Assembly (NCBI RefSeq): GCF_947242115.1
Contig: NC_074716.1
Span: 7,765,501 to 7,829,500 of the forward strand
From: Biomphalaria glabrata
Lineage: Eukaryota; Mollusca; Gastropoda; Planorbidae
Direction: 5' to 3'
DNA length: 64,000 nt
In this document: piece after piece, positions 37,010 through 45,457 of the stretch
Numbering within the stretch: position 1 is the stretch's first letter
Layout of the letters: each line of letters opens with the position of its first letter
Position numbers and translations under genes: made by a program
The notes under the pieces: generated by a model
The model's database searches: none
Seen by the model: only the letters and a program-made list of their open reading frames with translations
What the model was told of the DNA's origin: nothing

Positions 37010-40000
37010 CATTTCTCAACCTTCGGCGAAAAACAAAACAACTGGGGCAGAGCTATAAGGCCCCGACGACAAAAGTGTTTTCTTGCTTTTTTCACTGTAG
37101 AAACGTATTCTCCTGACAAGTACACCTCATTATTCATCAATGGAATTCGGGGCAAAGCCCCGACGCCAAAAGCTTTTTCTTGCATTCTTCACTGCAGAAA
37201 CGCATTCTGCTGACATCTACAGCTCATTATTCATCAATGGAGTTCGGGGCGAAGCCCCGACGCCAAAAGCGTTTTCTTTCATTCTTCACTGCAGAAACGC
37301 ATTCTCCTGACATCTACAGCTCATTATTCATCAATGGAGTTCGGGGCGAAGCCCCGACGCCAAAAGCGTTTTCTTTCATTCTTCACTGCAGAAACGCATT
37401 CTCCTGACATCTACAACTCATTATTCATGAATGGAGTTCGGGGCGAAGCCCCGACGCCAAAAGCGTTTTTTTAGCCTTCTTCACTGCAGAAACGCTTTCT
37501 CCTGACATCTACAGCTCATTATTCATCAATGGATTTCGGGGCGAAGCCCCGATGCAAAAAAGGTTTTCTTGCATTCTTCACTGCAGAAACGCATTCTCCT
37601 GACACATACAGCTCATTTTCATCAAAGGACTTCGGGGCGAAGCCCCTACGCCAAAAGCGTTTTCTGGCATTCTTCACTGCTGAAACGCATTCTCCTGACA
37701 TCTACAGCTCATTATTCATCAATGGATTTCGGGGCGAAGCCCCGACCCAAAAAAGGTTTTCTTGCATTCTTCACTGCAGAAACGCATTCTCCTGACACCT
37801 ACATTTCATTTTCATCAAAGGACTTCGGGGCGAAGCCCCTACGCCAAAAGCGTTTTCTTGCATTCTTCACTGCAGAAACGTATTCTCCTGACCTAAAGCT
37901 TATTATTCATACTATTAAAAAGGACCTTTCGAATAATGTTGTACTTGAAAAATATTCTAATATAAATTTATAGGCCCATAATACATTGCAAATAAAACTG
38001 ATTTGTTTCTTGAAAAGATAGGATACCCCACATATTTAGCTTTTTGCTTTGAGGATCGCCGAAGAAAAAAAAAATTATTCGATAAATAGTATTTAAGAAA
38101 ATTGAAGTATAAATTGTGAGTTATAGTCCCAAATTTATTTAACTAGAAAAATATCAGATTGAGTAAAGGTTGGGAAAAGGCGACTATGACAACATTATTT
38201 GAGTTTAGAACTCATCTCAATCATGACTTTTATACTGAAAAATTTCGTTTGAATTATAACTTTTCCAATGGAAAGTCTTTCTTAAAATAATTATGATAAA
38301 TTCATGTGAAATTATATAAATAAACTCTGTCTGGAAATGGGAGGGGCGGTAGAGTGAAAACGATTAATCTTCGCTTCTTTACTAATTTCTGCTAAAGATT
38401 GCTTTTGGCATTAAAGAATAGGGGTGGGGCGACTCGATATAAGAATTTAATTTATAGTGTATATAAATTATATTAGTGACAGAGTTTTTTAAATTTTGTA
38501 ATTTCTTAACTATAATACAAAAAGAAAAAGTATTGATTTTTCCGATGGGGGTAATGTGATTGCATGTATCGCCCCTCCAAACTGGTACAACCCTTTTTCA
38601 TTTAAATTTACTAATGATACAATTTGAGATTAGAGTATGGTACGACATAATATACAATGGGTCACATATCAATACGTAGTTTATATTATATAGATATTCA
38701 ACTAATTTTGTTCACAAACTATGATTCTACACAAAAATAGGACCGCCCCCCCCCCAGCACTCAGAGGGCTAGAGTGGGGAGGGCAGTACATGCAATCGCC
38801 CCCCCCCCCCCTCACCCCACCGAATCGGCTAAGATACCAGAAAGGGAGCGACATAATATAAAATGTATATGTTAATTCAACTAATTTTGTTCACAAACTA
38901 TGATTTCTCCATAAAAACAGACCGCCCCCCCACTCAAAGGTTTAGGTGGGAAGGGCAGTTGAGGTATTCGCCCCCCCCCCCCCCCCCACCAATCGGCAAA
39001 CAGGGAACGACATAAAGATCGGTTAAAATATCAATAACACGTTTTAATAATATAGATATTTAATTGATTTTGTTAGCAAGCTGTGATTTCTACAAATAAA
39101 TCGGACCGCCCCCCCCCACTCGAAAGTGTAGGGGGGGTCGGGATTGATACCATCGCCCCCTCCCGATCCCACCAAATCGACCAACATACTAGAGGGGGGG
39201 GCGAAATAATCTAAAAATAGGTTGAAATATAAATAATTTGTATATATTTTTAACATAAGTAATAAATTCGAATACAAATTGTGTGAATCCTATACTAAAG
39301 TTCGTCCGCCTCCCCCCCCCCCCAGGGGGGGGGTCGGCCGAGTGGGGGGGGGGCGATCGCCCCTACCGCCCCCCCCCCCCTGGATCCGCCAGTGACTGTG
39401 CGAGACAGTAGAAGAGAGATGTGTACGACTCGATGCAAGTTAACTAGGGTAGAGTAAACTGGAGTGGACTACTGTCGTTAAAGTCTATACAGCGAACTAC
39501 AGTGGACTTGAGCCGTTACAGTCGATACAGTCGATGTAAGACGTGTGCGGCTCTGATTCGGTAGACTTGAGTACGACTTGGTTCAGCTTTGGGAGACCTG
39601 GAGCGACACTGGGAAGTGTGTCGTTGGTCTGTTCTGTGGAATACGGCTCGATGCAAGTTGAGAAGAGATGAATTGCAACGAAGTGAAGAGATGAATTGCA
39701 ACGAAGTATAGCTAACTGTAAACTGACAGATATTGTACAGTCTTCTACGCTACATGTTAGAGTAACGAATTGTTAGAGTTAATAGTCATTAAAGTTATAT
39801 GAAACTGAAAGTTTAGTCGTCAAGTTCTTTGCAGTGTTTTTTTTTATTTGTGTACCAACTAATACATCTAGCCAGAAGATTCAGAAATACGTAACAGTAT
39901 TGATTCAACAGGGTGCCACGCGCGTGCCAAACGCTTAATTCTTGAAAAGATCGTTTAAATCAGGACTGTAAAAGTTTGTTCCACTACCACTGTCTCCTCA

Positions 40001-42337
40001 TGAGTTAAATGACTTGTTAAATAATATTTGTACAAAGTTGTTTTTTTCATTAATAAATCAGATACAAAAGAAGAAATGTTACATTTGCTAAAAGGAAGAA
40101 AGCTGAGGTCAGTCTAAACTTTTCTTATTGTTTTTGTTTTTTACTCTATGTTTATTTCTACACAGATATGAGATCTTATGACAGACTATATCCTTAGACC
40201 AGTGGGATTATCAAATGTGGTTTTACAAAGAATACGAAACATCTTTATGCAAGCGTGTGCGTGTGTGTTTGAGCGTAAAAAAATTACTACAGTTTGAAGT
40301 GTAAAGACTGTAGTTGTTGATTAAGTGTAGCACAATTATAAAACGAATTGAGCTAAATCTACACGTAGGCCTCTATTTTAAATAAAAATTTAAATTCCTA
40401 AAAATTGTTACAGGCTTAGAACTGCCTATTAAAAGTGAGTGTTTGTGTGTGTGTGTTGTTGTTGTTGTTGTTGTTGGTTTTTTTTTTTGGGGGGGGGAGG
40501 ATTTATAATACAGTTTGTGGAGCTGGATTATTCTACACAACGTGCATCTCTAGATCTATGACTGACAAAATAACAAGAAAATGTCAAGAGTGAACTAAGT
40601 TGTGAATAGTCATGTTTCTTCTTTCAACCTGTTCCTCGGGAACAGCAAAGCTTCAATCAATTATTTATCAGGACTTCCTACAATTTACGAATTAAAATGT
40701 GTGCACTTCGGGTGCATTATTATAAGCCAGGATTTAACGCGTGATTCAAAGAACTGTGCTTTACTGGCCATTCATTTCAGGAATGCAATTTTATTTCCTT
40801 GACATTGTTTAGTTTATCGTGAAAATAACCAATACCAGGGCCGGACTTAGGCATAGGAAAACTAGGGCCTCCGATTGGTGGGGGGCCTCGCAGAGGACAT
40901 TTTGTTACAGAAGAAATTTAATAACTTGTGGTCAATATTGTCGTTTTGTAATGTATTTATTTATGGCTGTTTATTTTATTTTTCTATTTCAATTGGGGGC
41001 CACCAAATTCACTTCGACTAGGATTTCCAAATATTTAAGGCCGGCCCTGCCAACACGTTTTAGTGGCATAGCACTCAATATTTATTGGTACAGTTGATAG
41101 AGATGTTCATCTATGTCGAAATAGTTGGGTTTTTTTTATTGCAAGCATATTTGGTGCATCAAGTGTACAGAATAACGGAAGTTTTTGATAACATGAGTTG
41201 AAGCTAGGTGCTGAAACAAATGTGATACATACATATATTAAACATAGATGAATAGCAGCACCAGGGGCCAAATTTTTAAGTTCTTTTAGTGCAGCGGTTC
41301 TCAACCTTTTAAGCTCGGCGACCCCTTTTTACAATACCTCACTTTGCCGCGACCCCACACCCTCACACACACAGCAATAGAAGAATAGACAAAAACAATC
41401 CATATTTTCGATGGTCTTAGGCGACCCCTGGCAAATCGTCAATCGACCCCCAAAGGGGTCGCGACCCACAGGTTGAGAACCCCTGTCTTAGTGCGTTATC
41501 GCTAGGAGGTGTTGCCGTTTCCAGGGTCACTGGTTCAAGCCTCGGTCGGCGCAGTCCCCTATTTTCGTGGCATTTAATTCACTACTTTCTCTCTTAAAAA
41601 AACTTGGTCCCTGGTGCTGCTATTTATTTATGTTTAATATATGTTTGTATCACATTTGATAAGATATGTTGTTGTATTTTTTTAAGTTATATGATATTTT
41701 CAGCCTGTGACTAGAGCCATGAAAGATAGTGATATGCTTAATGTAAATTGCTGGGCCCTTGCCAAGAGCAATCGATCTATAGGAATGCAATGTTTACGTG
41801 TTGATAACTAAATAGACAATATTCTTTAAAAAAATATTTTTTCTGTTCTTTTTATAGATCCAAAGGGAGGCACCTAAGCCTCGCAGAGGATTGACTCTAT
41901 TACAACAAATGCAGAAAAGAAAATCTACTGCATCTACTTCAGACTACCCAGCCAGCAAGTATCACAAATACAAGGGAGACTATCAAAACAGTAGCAGTCA
42001 AAGCGGAAGAGAAGACAAGGGCGGTAACAGCGGTGAGAAATCCACTTCCAGACGACATTCCGACTCGAAGGACACGAGTGATGAGAGGGACGAGGAAAAG
42101 GCAGTCACTAAAAGAAAGAGTGAGAGGGAGGAGAGAGACAACAGAAAGAGGAGAAGAGGAAGTTCCAGCGAAAGTGATGACGAGGCGCGCAAAGTGCACA
42201 CGTCACGCAGTGACGACAAGCATGAGAGAAACAAATACAGCGGGGAGCAGGGCGATTTTGAAACAGAATTAAAGAACGGCAACTCATCGAAGGGGGATAA
42301 CTCTGACTACGAGTGTGAGCTTCTGTCCAACTATTGA
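35342..42337 (+). CDS. PPIL4-like partial paralogue (end of RRM plus basic tail)
   Basis: Four exons: 35342 (or 35348)-35510, 36170-36221, 40062-40107, 41858-42337, all with GT-AG introns. If translated from ATG 35342 the frame is open for 248 codons. The end of the first exon encodes HVNFSQSVTK, matching [10 protein letters not shown] at the end of the PPIL4 RRM. From the acceptor-like CATGCAG at 35347 this exon is 163 nt, exactly the length of PPIL4 exon 9. Intron phases (1, 2, 0) match PPIL4 introns 9-11, and the exon 10 equivalents end alike before GTATCCTT. The last exon encodes a Ser/Arg/Lys/Asp-rich tail (KRKSEREERDNRKRRRG; SSSESDDE) typical of nuclear RNA-associated proteins. The cyclophilin domain and the RNP1/RNP2 motifs are absent. 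It may be a young tail-only gene, an alternative downstream end of PPIL4, or a decaying copy. The open, compositionally biased frame favours function, but the 5' end is uncertain. Confidence 0.6.
35720..35945. repeat. dispersed repeat, shared with 47080-47225
   Basis: Landmarks 'gttatggagtgtgt', 'gtgtgtttcc', 'gggaagaggcaagcga', 'gaatgatgcaa' and 'gaaatgttgtgtt' recur in the same order at 47080-47225 with many substitutions. Class unknown. In this copy it lies in intron 1 of the PPIL4-like paralogue. Confidence 0.5.
36906..36943. repeat. short telomere-like CCCTAA motifs
   Basis: Two short runs: AACCCTAACCCTAA and, after a few bases, AAACCCTAACCCTA. CCCTAA is the complement of the TTAGGG repeat found at molluscan chromosome ends. 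The runs are interstitial and only about two units each. Confidence 0.8.
37050..37905. repeat. 97-bp tandem array, about 9 copies
   Basis: The unit is 97 bp, with landmarks TTCGGGGCGAAGCCCCGACG (a near-palindrome around GAAGCCCC), CAAAAGCGTTTTC, CTTCACTGCAGAAACGCATT and 'cagctcattattcatcaatg'. The later copies (from about 37510) alternate between two unit types, with CCCCGATGC/CCCCGACCC and CCCCTACGCC, which implies a higher-order repeat. Open frames across the array on both strands reflect a shortage of stops in the unit. Confidence 0.92.
38430..39385. repeat. tandem units with long poly-C/poly-G runs
   Basis: About four diverged units (starting near 38640, 38850 and 39010, plus flanking halves) share 'atagatattcaactaatttt', GTTCACAAACTATGATT, 'ggaccgcccccccc' and 'gcaatcgccccc'. 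The C-runs of 9-15 bases make length in this region unreliable in any assembly. Confidence 0.75.
40836..41049. mobile_element. hAT-like MITE (CAGGGCCGG family)
   Basis: A 214-bp element with ends CAGGGCCGGACTTAGGC and TTTAAGGCCGGCCCTG. The flanks CCAATAC and CCAACAC are similar but not clean. It lies in intron 3 of the PPIL4-like paralogue. Confidence 0.75.
41217..41665. mobile_element. TIR element with a tRNA-like internal segment (interrupted)
   Basis: Long inverted terminal arms: 'aaatgtgatacatacatata' and 'gcagcaccaggggccaaat' on the left mirror 'ttggtccctggtgctgct' and 'tatgtttgtatcacattt' on the right (about 55 bp each). Between them, GTGCGTTATCGCTAGG and 'cagggtcactggttcaagcc' resemble a tRNA D-arm/T-arm half with a B box. 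A second copy is at 45775-46155. This copy is interrupted by the MITE at 41292-41485. Confidence 0.7.
41292..41485. mobile_element. hAT-type MITE (CAGCGGTTCTCAACC ends)
   Basis: The ends are CAGCGGTTCTCAACCTTT and AGGTTGAGAACCCCTG. The flanks TTTTAGTG (41284-41291) and TCTTAGTG (41486-41493) agree at 7 of 8 positions. The internal 'cgaccccttt' / 'gggtcgcgacccac' is shared with 49601-49798. Confidence 0.9.
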
Positions 42338-42753
42338 AAATCCTAAGAATTGTATTTATTCTAAAAAAATTAACTCTTTCTCTCCTTAATTATTTGTCAA
42401 CGTTTCGAAGGAATTCTTCATTTTGCTCATTACTATTTCACTCCCCCTGTTGTGATTAAGCGTCAATAGCTTTGTTGTTTGTTATCTGAAAATGTTGTAT
42501 CTGGTATAGAATTAAAGGGAAATGCATGCTCTTTTTACATAACTTAAAGTCATTTGTATAAAATGAAGCATTAATTTAATTTAATGAGGTCAAATAAACG
42601 ATGGTATCGTTGATTAGGAGAGAATGAGTTAAACTTTTATTTGATGAATACATATAAAGTATTATTTTAAAGGAATACTTATCTTGTTTCATACATGTAT
42701 TGCTTAAGTATAGGGATTATTTAAATACATTTATTAAGGGGATGTAAACGTAA

Positions 42754-42759
42754 AATAAA
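42754..42759 (+). terminator. poly(A) signal downstream of the PPIL4-like paralogue
   Basis: AATAAA about 415 bases after the stop codon at 42337. A second AATAAA is at about 43020. Assignment is tentative. Confidence 0.45.
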
Positions 42760-42799
42760 TTTATTCTTATTTGATGTGATTACTGTATGTGGTCAAAGA

Positions 42800-43821
42800 G
42801 ACACTACCATACTACTAAAATGCCAACACACAATGTCACAGTTCAGTATGTTATGTCCTATTTTTAATTGGCTTCTAATTGTCTATACAGAAAGTAGAAA
42901 CCAACACGTATTCACGAAGATAAAACGTCCATATTTGTTTGGGGGGGCGGGGTGGAGAGACTGTCATGTTGTGTGTGTCACAGTGTGTGTGTGTCCGTAT
43001 GATGAATCCGCTGCTGTGTGAATAAAAGCATGTTTGATGATGTAAGCTGTTCTTGTATGATATCATCTCCCTTCTACTTTCTGACTACGTTAGCCAATTG
43101 CGTACCGATTGTAAGATAACGAAGGAAGATCGTATTTTCCAACAAACTCCTAGACAGCCCTTGTTGGTTTGTTGTTGGAACGAAAATATAAGATTTTTGA
43201 TAACTTCGAGCACTGCAAAGAAAAAAGAGAATGAAATTTATTTAAAAAAAAAAAGAAGACAGATATATCCCCGTATTATTTCAAAACTTGCAAATCCTAG
43301 AATAAAATTGTATTGTGTTGATATTGTCTCAATTAACGAAAACAAGAAATTTTTTTTTTTTAAGTTTTAATTAATTTCTTTATGAAACTGATGGTGGTCT
43401 ATGATTTCTCATTTTGTTCTCATTGGATCAGATCGGATTGGATATGATTGGATCGGATTGAATCTGGTCGGATCGTCAATAAAAATAAAAGTATAAGGAT
43501 CGAACCCACATCCCAATTATGAAAGTATCACTATCAACTTTGTTACAAGTTTCGGGAATTTCCAGACTTCCATCCACACAAAATTTTCCTTCCACCCTTT
43601 GAAGAGATGGACAGCTGATTATTAGAATTGAAAAAAACAACAACAACAACATTAAACTGTACATAAAAAGAAGTGAGCACATACACATTAACGGATTTGT
43701 AAAAATACCCAGAAATACAGATAAAAGAGAGGGCAATCACAATGCTGTGAAACAATTTCTCACCAAGAAGAGTTACATACGTAGAAAAGTACACGCAAGT
43801 TAATCTGTGTGCTATTGTTTG
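42800..43821. other. gene-free stretch between paralogue and GMC gene
   Basis: AT-rich. A small series of 'ggatcggattg'-like direct repeats is at about 43425-43475, and a CAACAACAACAACA run near 43640. I recognise no coding region. Confidence 0.5.
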
Positions 43822-43965
43822 ACTTGTTTCGGATGTTCCTTCAGAGTTGAAGAAAATCTACTTCCTAGCCCAAACCTCCAACAGGACGATGGGGGATGGC
43901 AGAAGGCAGGGTACGAACCCGGGACCATCAAGACAAGCGCGACCAGGCAATCATCCATGAAAGTC
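43822..43965 (-). mobile_element. SINE B
   Basis: Inverted copy with 'ttcggatgttccttcagagt', 'gacgatgggggatggcag' and the B-box complement GGGTACGAACCCGGGACCAT. Head near 43965. Confidence 0.75.
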
Positions 43966-44199
43966 AATGCGCAATGTGTAGTTGAATTATGAATGTGTGT
44001 TCGTATATGCTTACATGTACATTTTAGCGGAGACTCTTGTTATCAGTAGAATTTTATCTGACTTAGTTCTAATTTGGTCAAAACAAGAGATAAACTAGAA
44101 CATTGCAATAATGGCGAGTAAAGGGTTATACGGAATTAGGCTAGCGCGTACTTTATGTGGTTGAAGTCATAATAATTACTATTACTGTATAGGATTTTG

Positions 44200-44345
44200 A
44201 ATAACGGAATTTTAGGATGTCTTGAGTCCAGTCTAGCTCTAATGAGCACTTTACATTTGTTAAGGAAAATAAAGGCGGTTCGTCCTCATGCTGACCATAG
44301 AAACAGATGACCTGTACATCCATCTATGTATTGCAGGGTCTGATA
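44200..44345 (+). mobile_element. diverged SINE A fragment
   Basis: Contains GAGTCCAGTCTAGCTCTAATG, 'ggcggttcgtcctcatgctg' and 'tgcagggtctgataggggat' in SINE A order. The head is lost. Confidence 0.5.
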
Positions 44346-44634
44346 GGGGATTTTAAAAATACTTTTACAGCAGAACTAAATAAGCAAACTTTCCCATTCC
44401 CCCCCCCCAATTTTTTAAGTATATATGCAAGCGAGACACGATTTCTTGAGTTAAGCAGAATACAACATTAGCTTAACTCAGAGTTAAATACATTTATGTA
44501 CCATGATAAAAATGTTTTGAAATATACAAACTTTATCTTTTGTAAGAACAACAAGAATATTGTAATAATAAAGGATAGGTTCTAATTAACGTTTTATTTT
44601 ACCCATTGGATAAAGCGAGCCATGAGTTTCTCAA

Positions 44635-44850
44635 CTTTTTATTATAACAAAGCTTATATCAACTTACTCTATCTGTCGGATAAAATTTGTGTACAGGTTA
44701 TTTCTCCAGCACCATTTTCTTAGATCAAGCTGAAACTTTGCACAATTATCCATTGACATAGACACGACATGAATCAATAAAACAAAAGAATCAATTACTG
44801 GTAATAAATTATTTTGTTTGATACTAACAAGGGAAAGTTATAATTTATTA
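44635..44850 (-). repeat. dispersed AAGCTT/TCTGTC repeat
   Basis: 'aaagcttatatcaacttact', CTATCTGTCGGATAAAA, 'ggttatttctcc' and 'gatcaagctgaaactttgca' form the inverse of the repeat at about 600-725 and 13655-13790. A further piece ('cacgaatcaataaaa') is near 53266. Class unknown. Confidence 0.55.
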
Positions 44851-45457
44851 TTATAATAAGTTATTAGTTATAATACCTAACACAACAAGAATAATTTTAA
44901 AAAAAATTACCATTTGTTTGGTATCGAATAAGGGAAATAATGTCTACATTATTGAGATATATAGTTGTAAGTGCGGAGTTCTTTTCCATGGATAAGCGTT
45001 TTTATTTTTATATTTTGCTTATTAAATTATTAAGTTTCTTTTACAAACTTAATAATTTAATAAGGCTTGTAGGCTATAAACAAATGTGTGTTTCTAAAGT
45101 ACCAGCTTTAGTCAATACGAGTCCGGGTCATGCATTACAGCTACAATTCCCGCGGCCTGCAATGAAAGTAGTGAATATCTAAATGATAGAGTGCTGTGGA
45201 AATATCTAGACATCTGCGAATCTCTTCTCTTACAACTTAATGACATTATTATACTGCTGTAAATGTAAGGGAGGCAACTCAACGAAGGAGCATGTCTAGA
45301 TGAAGGATGTTTATTTATAATGTAGACTTTGAATGCTAAAACAAAACAAGCATAAATGTCAGTCTTGGTCATCAGTTCTCTGTTCACGGTTCAATGGTGC
45401 CGCCTCTGTCTCCGCTGCCACAAGGTCACAGATCCGTGTCGTGTAATGTTACCACAA

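Larger units (their letters stand above)
36859..39394. mobile_element. hAT-type non-autonomous element with satellite arrays, nested in the LTR
   Basis: It starts CACTAACGGATCCAG and ends CTGGATCCGCCAGTG. Exact 8-bp target duplications ACTGTGCG lie at 36851-36858 and 39395-39402. Inside, in order: a G-run, telomere-like CCCTAA motifs, a (GC)n/(CA)n/(TA)n microsatellite, a 97-bp tandem array, AT-rich DNA, then units with long C-runs. No transposase is visible. The 97-bp unit has a relative inside another hAT-type element at 59522-60018. Confidence 0.85.
36464..39896 (+). mobile_element. solo-LTR-like fossil carrying a nested hAT-type element
   Basis: The ends TGTTACA (36464) and GTAACA (ending 39896) are flanked by the 4-bp repeat GTAT on both sides (36460-36463, 39897-39900). 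Without the nested insert it is about 890 bp. The segment 'gggagacctggagcgacact' with 'gggaagtgtgtcg' (39589-39623) is shared with the LTR at 8705-9098, so the families are related. A block of about 140 bp (36470-36600) is repeated in diverged form at 36605-36740. No internal retroviral-type genes are present: a solo LTR. It lies in intron 2 of the PPIL4-like paralogue. Confidence 0.65.

Noticed and set aside
36953-37973. Open frames of 60-134 codons in several phases
   Set aside because: All come from the 97-bp tandem array, with the same peptide in shifted phases and no start context or domain.
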